Part shown: positions 16,723 through 25,150 of the stretch, piece by piece
Numbering within the stretch: position 1 is the stretch's first letter
Layout: each line of letters begins with the position of its first letter
Assembly: GCF_963675985.1 (NCBI RefSeq)
Contig: NZ_OY780958.1
Location: 3,224,001 to 3,288,000 of the forward strand
Length of the DNA: 64,000 bases
From: an uncultured Roseibium sp.
GTDB lineage: Bacteria; Pseudomonadota; Alphaproteobacteria; Rhizobiales; Stappiaceae
Reading direction: 5' to 3'
Notes under the pieces: model-generated
The model's input: only the letters and a program-made list of their open reading frames with translations
Databases searched by the model: none
Told to the model about the DNA's origin: nothing
Program-made: the position numbers and the translations under genes

Positions 16723-18339
16723 ATGACAAACTCCAAAGACGTCGGGCAATTGACCCGCCTTGCAGATGCAGCTCGTACCGGCGGCATCACGAAACGCGAG
16801 TTTATTCGTTACTCCATGCTGGCCGGCATCACGGCTTCCACGGCAACGGGGCTGTGGTCCACCCAAGCCAAGGCGGCGCCGAAAAAAGGCGGTACGTTCC
16901 GTTGGGGTATTCATGACGGCAACACATCGGACACCCATGATCCGGGCACCTACGTGACCCGGCAGATGATTTTCCTGGCGCATCAGTACAGGAGCTATCT
17001 GACCATGATCAATCCGGACAATTCGCTCGGTCCGGATCTGGCAATCGGATGGGAAGCGACGCCGGATGCCGCGCAGTGGACGTTCGTACTCAACGAGAAC
17101 GCCCATTTCGGCCTCAGCGGCAAAAAGGTGACGGCAAAGGACGTTGTTGCCTCGATCAACCATCATCGCGGCGAAAAGGCGACTTCCGCGGCCAAGGCCC
17201 TCCTGACCGACGTGACCGATGTTGTGGCCGATGGCGATCAAACGGTCGTCTTCAAGCTTGGCCGAGGCATCGCGGATCTGCCCTGGCTGATGACCGATTA
17301 TCACCTGGCCATCTGCCCGGCGAATGACGACGGTACGATCGACTGGCAGTCCGGCGACGGCAGCGGTCCGTACAAGATCGACAGCGGCGAATTCGGCGTG
17401 AGCTGGTCGTTGAGCCGTAATGACGGCTGGCATGGCGAGGGCGCCTATTTCGACAAGCTCGAGATGATCGTCCTCAACGACCCGAACGCCCGCCAGACGG
17501 CATTGGTCACCGGAGATGTCGATTGCGTTTCGCTGGTCGAATTGAAGACCCTGGCCCTGCTTGAACGCAACCCGAACATCAAGGTGGACAATATTCCGTC
17601 CGGCGCCGCGATCACCATGCCGATGTTCTGCGACACGGCTCCCTTCGATGACGTGAACGTACGTACGGCGCTGAAACTCTCGATGGACCGTCAGGAGATC
17701 GTCGACAAGATCGCCTTCGGCGCGGCCACGATCGGCAATGACTTCCATCTTTCGCCGGTGCAGCCGTACTGGCCGGATGACATCCCGCAGCACGAATACG
17801 ATCCTGAGAAGGCCAAGTCGCTGTTGAAGAAAGCAGGACACGACAACCTGTCCATCTCGCTTTCGACCGCGGACAGCATCTTCTCCGGAGCCGTCGACAT
17901 GTGCGTGCTCTACGCAGAGCAGGCCAAGAAGGCGGGCATCGACATCAAGGTCGTGCGCGAACCGAACGACGGCTACTACTCCGACGTCTGGCTGAAGAAG
18001 CCATTCACCGCGGTGTCCTGGGGCGCCCGACCGACCCCGGACGTGATCTTCACGCTCGCCTACAAGGACGACGCCGCCTGGAACGAGAGCCACTGGCGCA
18101 ACGAGAAGTTCAACAAGCTTCTCCTGGAGGCCAAGTCGGAACTCGACGACGACAAGCGTATGACCATGTACCGGGAGATGTGCCTGCTCATGCATGATGA
18201 TGGCGGCACGATCATCCCGTTCTTCAACAACTTCGTCTACGCGCGCCGTTCCAACGTCATGCATGGCGATACGGTCGCGGCAAGCTGGGCCTGTGACGGC
18301 GCACGCGCAGGAAGCCGCTGGTGGTTCGAAGACGCCTGA
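16723..18339 (+). CDS. ABC transporter substrate-binding protein, family 5 (peptide/opine type)
   Basis: A 538-residue periplasmic binding protein of the peptide/nickel class. The N-terminus (residues about 22-50: ITKREFIRYSMLAGITASTA ... AKAAP) looks like a Tat-type export signal with Lys-Arg in place of twin Arg. Family features include HDPGTYVTRQMIFLAHQ, the ligand-domain YKIDSGEFG and the late VSWGARPTPDVIF region. AGGGGAGACAGG precedes the ATG. It heads a four-gene importer. A 6-bp hairpin (CGTCCG-CGC-CGGACG, 18376-18390) follows the stop, which may raise its mRNA level over the permease genes. The substrate could be di/oligopeptides, opines or similar amines. Confidence 0.92.
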   Translation: MTNSKDVGQLTRLADAARTGGITKREFIRYSMLAGITASTATGLWSTQAKAAPKKGGTFRWGIHDGNTSDTHDPGTYVTRQMIFLAHQYRSYLTMINPDNSLGPDLAIGWEATPDAAQWTFVLNENAHFGLSGKKVTAKDVVASINHHRGEKATSAAKALLTDVTDVVADGDQTVVFKLGRGIADLPWLMTDYHLAICPANDDGTIDWQSGDGSGPYKIDSGEFGVSWSLSRNDGWHGEGAYFDKLEMIVLNDPNARQTALVTGDVDCVSLVELKTLALLERNPNIKVDNIPSGAAITMPMFCDTAPFDDVNVRTALKLSMDRQEIVDKIAFGAATIGNDFHLSPVQPYWPDDIPQHEYDPEKAKSLLKKAGHDNLSISLSTADSIFSGAVDMCVLYAEQAKKAGIDIKVVREPNDGYYSDVWLKKPFTAVSWGARPTPDVIFTLAYKDDAAWNESHWRNEKFNKLLLEAKSELDDDKRMTMYREMCLLMHDDGGTIIPFFNNFVYARRSNVMHGDTVAASWACDGARAGSRWWFEDA

Positions 18340-18534
18340 CCTAAAACAGCACTGGCGCGGTCGGCATTTCTTGTCCGTCCGCGCCGGACGCACATGACGG
18401 CATGCCCGCATCAGAATGGGCTGCCGGTAGGGGCTGGCTGGAGGCGTTGAGTTATGTTTCGTTGACATTACCCGGCATTCTCCAGCACTGCGGCGGCGCG
18501 ATCAGGCGTCCGGCGCAAACATCTGGAGGGACAT

Positions 18535-19491
18535 ATGGGCGATATCCTGAGGCTCGTTTTTAAACGACTCGGCCTGGGCCTGCTCACGCTATTCGTTGTT
18601 TCAATCCTGATCTTCTTTGCAGTCGAGTTGCTGCCGGGAGATATCGCACAGGCGGTGCTCGGCCAGAGCGCAACCCCCGAAACGGTGGCCGCCCTGCGCG
18701 AACAAATGGGGCTCAATCTACCGGCTCCCATCCGCTATCTGCACTGGCTGGCCGGCGCCCTGACCGGTGATTTCGGTGTCTCGCTCGTCTCCGGAGAGCG
18801 GGTCAGCACGGCAATCACCGGCCGCTTCGTGAACACGCTGTTTCTCGCAACCTACGCGGCCGTGATCGCGGTTCCCGTCTCGATCGTTCTCGGGGTCATC
18901 GTCGCGCTGTTGAGGAATACCCTGTTCGACCGGGTTGCCAACGTCCTGACCCTGACGTCGATTTCCTCTCCCGAGTTCTTTCTCGGCTACATCCTCATTC
19001 TCTATTTCGCCGTGAAATCCAACTATTTCCCCGCGATTGCGAGCCTGAGCGGGGACATGAGCTTCGGCGATTTGTTGCATCGAACGTTCCTGCCCGCGCT
19101 GACACTCGTGCTTGTCGTGACCGCGCACATGATGCGAATGACACGCGCGGCGATCATCAACCTTCTGGCCTCGCCCTATATCGAGATGGCCAGGCTCAAG
19201 GGGGTGCCGCCCTGGCGGGTGATCGTCAAGCACGCCCTTCCGAATGCCTGGGCGCCGATCATCAATGTGGTGGCACTCAATCTCGCCTATCTCATTACCG
19301 GCGTCGTGCTTGTGGAAGTGGTGTTCGTTTACCCGGGTATCGGTCAGCTTCTGGTGGACGCGGTCGCGAAACGCGACTTCCCGATCGTTCAGGCCTGCTG
19401 CCTGATCTTCGCCGCAACATTCATCCTGCTCAATCTGGCAGCCGACATCGGCGCCATTTTGACCAATCCGCGGTTGCGGCATCCGAAGTGA
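18535..19491 (+). CDS. ABC transporter permease, DppB type
   Basis: A 318-residue inner-membrane permease with about six transmembrane helices, beginning FKRLGLGLLTLFVVSILIFF. The EAA loop with MARLKGVPPWRVIVKHALPNAWAP (residues about 218-241) is the docking site for the ATPase. Typical early motif GVSLVSGERV also matches the DppB group. It follows the binding protein after 195 bp and precedes the DppC-type gene by 10 bp. An AGGGACAT site lies just before the ATG. Confidence 0.93.
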   Translation: MGDILRLVFKRLGLGLLTLFVVSILIFFAVELLPGDIAQAVLGQSATPETVAALREQMGLNLPAPIRYLHWLAGALTGDFGVSLVSGERVSTAITGRFVNTLFLATYAAVIAVPVSIVLGVIVALLRNTLFDRVANVLTLTSISSPEFFLGYILILYFAVKSNYFPAIASLSGDMSFGDLLHRTFLPALTLVLVVTAHMMRMTRAAIINLLASPYIEMARLKGVPPWRVIVKHALPNAWAPIINVVALNLAYLITGVVLVEVVFVYPGIGQLLVDAVAKRDFPIVQACCLIFAATFILLNLAADIGAILTNPRLRHPK

Positions 19492-19501
19492 GGGCAGCGA
19501 T

Positions 19502-20566
19502 ATGAACGCATTTGTAATCGGATACTACGCGCTGCTGATCGGAGCCTCCTGTCTGGCAGCCTATTTCAAGAAACGTGAAGTCTTCCTGCTGATCTTCTCC
19601 CTGACGCTTGCGTCGTTCATCATGGGAATTATCGGCGGCATCCCGGCGCTTTGGTTCGTCACCGTCGCCGCAGGCGCGCTTGCTCTTGCGGTTGGAACGT
19701 CTTTTGCCTTCCGTGAATTCCTGATCCTGATCACGCCCGAATGGATGGCGAAGGAACTTCGAACCGCTCCGCTGACCGCCGCGTTCGGCATGTTCGTGAT
19801 CTTCACCTACGCGATCGCCGGCATCTTCGCCCCGATCATTGCCCCACACGGCGAGGCTCAGGTCATCGCGTCGGCCTTTGCGCCGCCCGATGAAAACATG
19901 CTTCTCGGAGCAGACCAGCTCGGACGGGACATGTTCAGCCGGATCATCTACGGTGCGCGCAACTCGGTTGGCCTCGCGCTGATGGCAACGGCGCTTGCGT
20001 TCATCATGGGGGCGATTGCCGGCCTGTTCGCCGCTACGAGGGGCGGCTGGTTCGATCAGCTACTCGGACGGTTCGCCGACGTGATCATGTCCGTGCCGTC
20101 CCTGATCTTCGCCCTGCTGATGCTGAGTATTTTCGGCACCAACCTGGCCGTCATCGTGATCGTTGTCGCGGTGATCTATTCGCCCCGCGTCTTCCGGCTC
20201 ACCCGCGCTGTGGCCGGCAATGTGGTGGTGATGGACTATATCGAAGCGGCAAAGCTCAGAGGCGAAGGCACCTGGTACCTGATCCGCAAGGAAATTCTGC
20301 CGAACTCAACGGCGCCTCTGATCGCCGAATTCGGACTGGAATTCTGCTTCGTCTTCCTGCTGATCGCGGGCCTGTCCTTCCTTGGCCTCGGCATTCAGCC
20401 GCCGACAGCCGACTGGGGCTCGATGGTGCGTGAAAACGCGACGCTGATTTCCTTCGGTGAAATGACCCCGCTCATCCCGGCCGCCGCCATCGCATTGCTG
20501 ACGGTTTCCGTTAATTTCGTCGTCGACTGGATGCTGTTCCGGTCCTCCGGCCTGAAGGAGGTTTGA
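19502..20566 (+). CDS. ABC transporter permease, DppC type
   Basis: A 354-residue inner-membrane permease. It is longer than most DppC proteins because residues 1-80 carry three extra hydrophobic segments (FVIGYYALLIGASCLAAYF and two more) before the canonical DppC domain, which starts near AFGMFVIFTYAIAGIFAPII. The motif GADQLGRDMFSRIIYGAR is diagnostic, and the EAA loop is EAAKLRGEGTWYLIRKEILP. The stop (TGA at 20564-20566) is 2 bp before the next ATG. It forms the transmembrane channel with the preceding permease. Confidence 0.92.
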   Translation: MNAFVIGYYALLIGASCLAAYFKKREVFLLIFSLTLASFIMGIIGGIPALWFVTVAAGALALAVGTSFAFREFLILITPEWMAKELRTAPLTAAFGMFVIFTYAIAGIFAPIIAPHGEAQVIASAFAPPDENMLLGADQLGRDMFSRIIYGARNSVGLALMATALAFIMGAIAGLFAATRGGWFDQLLGRFADVIMSVPSLIFALLMLSIFGTNLAVIVIVVAVIYSPRVFRLTRAVAGNVVVMDYIEAAKLRGEGTWYLIRKEILPNSTAPLIAEFGLEFCFVFLLIAGLSFLGLGIQPPTADWGSMVRENATLISFGEMTPLIPAAAIALLTVSVNFVVDWMLFRSSGLKEV

Positions 20567-20568
20567 TC

Positions 20569-22221
20569 ATGGTTTCCAAGAGAGACGTCCTGCTCAAGAT
20601 CACGGACCTGCGGATCGAAGGCTATTCGGATGAAGAATGGATCGAGATCGTCAAGGGGGTCGACCTCACCCTGCACAAGGGGGAAGTGCTCGGCCTGATC
20701 GGCGAATCCGGTGCTGGCAAATCCACGATCGGCCTTGCGGCCATGGGTTTTGCCCGCGACGGCTGCCGGATTTCCGGCGGGTCGATCGAATTCGACGGCA
20801 TGGAGCTGACGACGACACCCGAGAGCGACCTGCGTGCCCTGCGTGGCTCACGGATTGCCTATGTGGCCCAGTCCGCCGCCGCGTCCTTCAATCCGGCCCA
20901 TCGCATCATCGATCAGCACACCGAAGCCCCGGTCCAGTACCGTATCCAGAAGCGGATGGAAGCTCAGGAAGATGCCATGCAGCTCTATGAGCGCCTGCGC
21001 CTTCCGAACCCGGAGGAAATCGGCTTCCGCTATCCTCATCAGGTATCCGGCGGACAGCTGCAGCGGGCCATGACCGCCATGGCGATGGCCTGCCGCCCGG
21101 ATCTGATCATCTTCGACGAACCGACAACCGCCCTCGACGTGACCACCCAGATCGAGGTACTGGCGGCCATCCGGGATATTGTCGACCAGTTCAACACCGC
21201 CGCGATCTACATCACCCATGACCTCGCGGTGGTCGCCCAGATGGCAGACACCATCAAGGTGCTCTTGAAGGGAGAAGAGGTCGAGGAAGCTCCGACGGAG
21301 GAGATGCTCGACAATCCGAAGGAAGACTACACCAAGAGCCTGTGGGCGGTGCGCAGCTTCAAACGGCCGCAAAAGCACCGGCCAACGTCCCCCGATGCCC
21401 AACCGATCGTTTCGGTCCAGAACATCGATGCGGCCTACGGCCCGACCAAGGTGCTGGAGGACGTCTCCTTCGACATCTACCCTGGCATGACCGTGGCCGT
21501 GGTGGGCGAATCCGGGTCCGGCAAGTCGACCACCGCGCGCTGCATCACCGGCCTGCTGCCGCCAACCAAGGGGCAGATCCTGTTCAATGGCGAGCCCCTG
21601 CCCCCTCGGTATCAGGACCGGACCAAGGATCAGCTCCGTCAGGCCCAGATGATCTATCAGATGGCCGATACCGCGCTTAATCCCAAGATCCGGATCAGCG
21701 AGATCATCGGCCGGCCGGCCCAGTTCTACGGCGGTCTCAAGGGCGCCAAGCTCAAGAGCCGGGTCGATGAACTGCTCGACCTCATCGAACTCGAGCCGTC
21801 AAAGTTCTACAGCCGCTATCCGCCGGAACTCTCCGGCGGCCAGAAACAGCGGGTTGGGATCGCCCGGGCGCTTGCCGCAAATCCGTCGTTCATCATCTGC
21901 GACGAAGTCACCAGCGCTCTGGACCAGCTCGTGGCCGAAGGCATTCTGAAGCTGCTCGACAGGCTGCAGAAAGAGTTCAACCTCGCTTACATGTTCATCA
22001 CCCACGATCTGGCGACGGTCCGTTCCATCGCGGATGAGGTCGTGGTGATGCAGAAGGGCAAGGTCGTGGAACAGGGGCCCAAGGACGAAATGTTCACGCC
22101 CCCGCACCATCCCTACACGGATCTGCTCCTGTCGTCGGTTCCGGAAATGGATCCGAACTGGCTCACGACGCTTCTGGAAGAACGCGGCGTCGACGACATC
22201 GGCGAAGCGGCCAAGGTCTGA
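20569..22221 (+). CDS. ABC transporter ATP-binding protein, fused DppD-DppF type
   Basis: A 550-residue protein with two complete ABC ATPase domains. The first has Walker A GESGAGKST (about 45-53), signature VSGGQLQRAM and Walker B DLIIFDEPTTALD. The second has GESGSGKST, LSGGQKQRVGIARAL and FIICDEVTSALD. The fusion replaces the separate DppD and DppF subunits. The C-terminal part carries the oligopeptide-transporter extension (TPPHHPYTDLLLSSVPEMD). I chose the ATG at 20569 because AAGGAGG lies 7 nt upstream; a TTG two codons earlier overlaps dppC. The second Walker B has Val after the Glu (CDEVTS). Confidence 0.93.
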   Translation: MVSKRDVLLKITDLRIEGYSDEEWIEIVKGVDLTLHKGEVLGLIGESGAGKSTIGLAAMGFARDGCRISGGSIEFDGMELTTTPESDLRALRGSRIAYVAQSAAASFNPAHRIIDQHTEAPVQYRIQKRMEAQEDAMQLYERLRLPNPEEIGFRYPHQVSGGQLQRAMTAMAMACRPDLIIFDEPTTALDVTTQIEVLAAIRDIVDQFNTAAIYITHDLAVVAQMADTIKVLLKGEEVEEAPTEEMLDNPKEDYTKSLWAVRSFKRPQKHRPTSPDAQPIVSVQNIDAAYGPTKVLEDVSFDIYPGMTVAVVGESGSGKSTTARCITGLLPPTKGQILFNGEPLPPRYQDRTKDQLRQAQMIYQMADTALNPKIRISEIIGRPAQFYGGLKGAKLKSRVDELLDLIELEPSKFYSRYPPELSGGQKQRVGIARALAANPSFIICDEVTSALDQLVAEGILKLLDRLQKEFNLAYMFITHDLATVRSIADEVVVMQKGKVVEQGPKDEMFTPPHHPYTDLLLSSVPEMDPNWLTTLLEERGVDDIGEAAKV

Positions 22222-22251
22222 GGCTCCGGCGGCGACGCCGGACGGCCAGCC

Positions 22252-22288
22252 AAAAACAAGGCTCCCGGTCCTAAGCGGACCGGGGGCT
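22252..22288 (-). terminator. Intrinsic terminator of the 40-residue membrane-protein gene
   Basis: A strong hairpin (CCCGGTCC-TAAGC-GGACCGGG plus flanking pairs). On the minus strand it is followed by TTGTTTTT, so it should stop the small minus-strand gene. A separate perfect 7-bp hairpin (TCCGGCG-GCGA-CGCCGGA, 22225-22242) just after the ABC operon stop has no T-run. Confidence 0.7.
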
Positions 22289-22327
22289 CAAACCGATTTC
22301 CGGGACTTTGTGCGGCCTGTTGCCGGG

Positions 22328-22450
22328 TCAGCCGACCATCAGATAGCCGGACAGCAACATCGTGCCCACGATCAAGCCGTAGACGCCGACCAGCGCCGGC
22401 CAGGTTCCGCTGTGTTCTTTGTATTCGCGAATGAGTTCATCACGGGTCAT
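22328..22450 (-). CDS. 40-residue single-pass membrane protein
   Basis: A short gene with strong translation signals: AGGAGG 5 nt before the ATG. The product begins with a charged segment (MTRDELIREYKEHSGTWPA) and ends in one hydrophobic helix (LVGVYGLIVGTMLLSGYLMV). It has its own intrinsic terminator. It is too short for domain assignment; the layout resembles conserved small inner-membrane proteins. It faces the end of the ABC importer operon, so functional linkage to that importer is not implied by direction. Genuine coding is likely from the SD, helix and terminator. Confidence 0.7.
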   Translation of the reverse strand: MTRDELIREYKEHSGTWPALVGVYGLIVGTMLLSGYLMVG

Positions 22451-22779
22451 GCCGACCTCCTGAAACGCCCGGACCTCGCCGGGGTGATGCGTTGCCGATT
22501 TTTTCGACCACTACTAGACAGAAGTTAAGAATTCAATGCCGCAATTCAATAAACTCTGGCGTATTTTTGCATAGCTGATGTGTTCGCTATTTGCGTCAGA
22601 CATAGCGGATCTGGTCGGGTATTGACGGGTATGAAAAGACGGCGGTGGAAATTTCCGAATTCCCTCTGTGACGAAAGCCGCCGCAACTGTCCGCAAAAGC
22701 GCTATAAGGAGCGTCAAGACTCACGGGGCGCGATTGGGGCACGGTTCAGTCGGAAAGGACGAGGCACAAGCGGCAGGCG
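22451..22779. other. Intergenic region upstream of the family-3 binding protein
   Basis: 329 bp with no gene that I can support. The part from 22500 to 22600 is AT-rich and should hold the promoter of the 40-residue membrane protein; no clear hexamer pair was found for the binding-protein gene. Confidence 0.4.
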
Positions 22780-23616
22780 ATGGTCACTCATTTCAAAAGC
22801 ACACTCCTTGTTCTCCTGGCCTTTTGCGCCTTCCTCTCAGAGACCAATGCGCAGGAAACGGTCGTGGTCCCCAATTTTTGGGACCCCAAAGCGGTGCAGG
22901 ACCGTCCGGCCGGCATTCCCGGCAAGATCCAGTTTCTGGCAACCGATGGTTATCCCCCCTTCGTGTACCGCGATGCGGAGGACCATCTGACGGGGTTCAA
23001 CGTCGACCTTGCCCGCGCCATCTGCCAGGAACTCGATACGTCCTGCTCTTTACGCATCAAGGAATTCAGCGGCCTTCTGCCGGCCCTGGAGGAAGGCGAG
23101 GGCGACGCCATCATTTCCGGTCTGGCCCGGACCGAAGACCTGGTGGAACGGCTTTCGTTCAGCGACGATTATCTGAAGCTTCCGGCGCGTTTCGTTGTCC
23201 GCGCCGGACAGGAAAAGACGTTCGGCGCGGATACCATCGCCGGTGCCAGGATTTCCGTCGAAGCCGGCTCCCGTCACGAAGCCTTTGCCGCCCGGTTCTG
23301 GCCGGACGCTCTCCTGGAGCCTTTCGAAACGGTGGAGGCCGCCCGAACAGCCCTGATCGATGGCACTGTGGACGCGCATTTCGGCGATGGCCTTCCCCTC
23401 TCCTTCTGGCTCAACAGCACGGCCGCTGACGGTTGCTGTCGGTTTGCCGGGGGGCCGTGGCTCGAGCCCGGTTATTTCGACGAGGGCCTGTCGATCGCCA
23501 TGCGCAAGGACGACGCGTCCACCCGCGAGGCGATCAACTACGCCTTGCGCCGGCTGCAGCAAACCGGCGCCTACCGGGAACTTTACCTGCGCTATTTTCC
23601 GATCAGCTTTTTCTGA
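22780..23616 (+). CDS. Periplasmic substrate-binding protein, family 3 (amino-acid type)
   Basis: A 278-residue exported protein with a signal peptide (residues 1-24, ...SETNA-QE). The family-3 solute-binding fold is shown by FLATDGYPPFVYRDAEDHLTGFNVDLARAICQEL, DAIISGLARTEDLVERLSFSDDYLKLPARFVVR and the late REAINYALRRLQQTGAYRELYLRYFP. This family usually delivers polar amino acids to an ABC importer, or acts as a sensor domain. No permease or ATPase gene adjoins it, so it is an orphan binding protein here. Two hydrolase genes follow on the same strand. Confidence 0.9.
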   Translation: MVTHFKSTLLVLLAFCAFLSETNAQETVVVPNFWDPKAVQDRPAGIPGKIQFLATDGYPPFVYRDAEDHLTGFNVDLARAICQELDTSCSLRIKEFSGLLPALEEGEGDAIISGLARTEDLVERLSFSDDYLKLPARFVVRAGQEKTFGADTIAGARISVEAGSRHEAFAARFWPDALLEPFETVEAARTALIDGTVDAHFGDGLPLSFWLNSTAADGCCRFAGGPWLEPGYFDEGLSIAMRKDDASTREAINYALRRLQQTGAYRELYLRYFPISFF

Positions 23617-23647
23617 CACCAGCTTTCTCTACCGGATCCGCATTTCT

Positions 23648-24388
23648 ATGCTCGACTTTCTCTGGACACGCCCGGAAACCTCGCCGCTTGCCACCATCCT
23701 GCTCGCCCATGGCTCGGGGGCTCCCATGGACTGTCCGTTCATGGAGAAAATTGCCGTGGCCCTGGCCGGCCAGGGCTTTGCCGTCGCACGGTTCGAGTTT
23801 TCCTATATGGCCAGCCGACGGCAGGGGGCCGCCCTGCTACCGCAACCTCTGGACATAGAATTGATCGGCGAATACCGGACCGTCTTGAGGGTTTTTATGG
23901 GCGCGTGCGAAGGCCCGATCCTTATCGGAGGCAAGTCCATGGGCGCCCGCGTAGCCGCCAAACTGGCGGCCGGAGGCTTCCTGCCGGACCGTGTGGTCGG
24001 CTTAAGCTGTTTCGGCTACCCCCTCCACAAGGCCAACGTTCCCGATTCAAAGTGGCACATAGGCCCTCTCAAGAAGTCCAGCCACCCGATCCTGATCTGT
24101 CAGGGCGAGAACGATCCCATGGGGCCGCGCGCCGAACTGGAGTCCCTGTCGCTGCCGGCACAGGTCACCCTTGTCTTTCTCGAAGGCGGAGCCCACGATT
24201 TCAAACCCGTTCAGGGTGCCCGTGCGACGCTGGACGAAAACATTGGCAACGCGGCCCGGGCAACGACTGCCTTTGTCGCCGGTCTTCTTCCAGCTGAAAC
24301 GAAGACCTCTGCACAAAGCGAAAATCAGTCGAAGAAGAGAAGCGGTTCCCTGCTGCTCCGGCCCAACCGGCGGAGCGCTCCCCATTAA
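23648..24388 (+). CDS. Alpha/beta hydrolase, KANL3/Tex30-like, paralog 1
   Basis: A 246-residue alpha/beta-fold protein. Oxyanion region LLAHGSGAPMDCPFMEKIA is near the N-terminus; the nucleophile elbow is GGKSMGARVAAKLA (Ser near residue 98); the acid is in CQGENDPMG, and the His in GGAHDF. It is a paralog of the next gene, with colinear motifs throughout. It differs in a basic 35-residue C-terminal tail rich in Ser, Lys and Arg (from about SAQSENQSKKRS). The substrate is unknown. The ATG is 31 bp after the binding-protein stop. Confidence 0.85.
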   Translation: MLDFLWTRPETSPLATILLAHGSGAPMDCPFMEKIAVALAGQGFAVARFEFSYMASRRQGAALLPQPLDIELIGEYRTVLRVFMGACEGPILIGGKSMGARVAAKLAAGGFLPDRVVGLSCFGYPLHKANVPDSKWHIGPLKKSSHPILICQGENDPMGPRAELESLSLPAQVTLVFLEGGAHDFKPVQGARATLDENIGNAARATTAFVAGLLPAETKTSAQSENQSKKRSGSLLLRPNRRSAPH

Positions 24389-24493
24389 AACAGAATTGTC
24401 GCCAATCCGGTTGACGGACACCTGGGCAAGGCCCAAAAGCCACTAACGAATAATCCTACGAATTCAGCTCGTTCCAACGGACCCGCACCTTCC

Positions 24494-25150
24494 ATGCCCG
24501 ATCTTCTCTGGACTCGCCCTGACGCCCTACCGGACGCCTCCCCTGTTGCCACCCTTCTCCTCGCCCACGGCGCAGGGGCTGCGATGGATTCGCCTTTCAT
24601 GAACAAGCTGGCCGCAGCGCTTGCCGGCGAAGGGATCGCGGTTGCCCGGTTCGAATTCGCCTATATGGCCGGCCGCCGGACCGGCGGGTCCAAACGTCCG
24701 CCGCCGCGCGCCGACAAGCTCATCGGCGAATTCCAGACCGCCCTGCAGGCGCTCATGACGACAAGCGACGGCCCGATCCTGATCGGCGGCAAGTCCATGG
24801 GCGGGCGCGTGGCCGCCATGCTGGCGGGCGGTGCCTCGCTGCCCGGTCGCGTCAAGGGCGTGTGCTGTTTCGGCTATCCGTTCCATGCGACAGGCAAAGC
24901 GGATGCGGACTGGCGCCTGGAGCCGCTTCAGGAAGCCAAACGCCCGGTGCTGGTCTGTCAGGGTGACCGCGACCCGTTCGGATCGCGCGCAGAGCTGGAC
25001 GAGATGTCCCTGCCGGAGCAGGTTTCCATTCATTATCTGGAAGACGGCAATCACGACTTCGGCCCGCGCGGAAAGTCCCCGGCAACGCTTGATGGCAACA
25101 TTGCCGAGGCAGCAAAGGCGGTTGCCGGTTTTGCTGCGAAGGTGGGCTAG
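24494..25150 (+). CDS. Alpha/beta hydrolase, KANL3/Tex30-like, paralog 2
   Basis: A 218-residue alpha/beta hydrolase-like protein colinear with the preceding paralog: LLAHGAGAAMDSPFMNKLA, MAGRRTGG, the nucleophile elbow GGKSMGGRVAAMLA, CQGDRDPFGSRAEL, and the catalytic-His motif DGNHDFGPRG. It ends without the basic tail of its neighbour, so it is probably the ancestral form. Its TAG stop overlaps the TAG of the convergent hslO (both read from CTAG at 25147-25150). The substrate is unknown. Confidence 0.87.
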   Translation: MPDLLWTRPDALPDASPVATLLLAHGAGAAMDSPFMNKLAAALAGEGIAVARFEFAYMAGRRTGGSKRPPPRADKLIGEFQTALQALMTTSDGPILIGGKSMGGRVAAMLAGGASLPGRVKGVCCFGYPFHATGKADADWRLEPLQEAKRPVLVCQGDRDPFGSRAELDEMSLPEQVSIHYLEDGNHDFGPRGKSPATLDGNIAEAAKAVAGFAAKVG

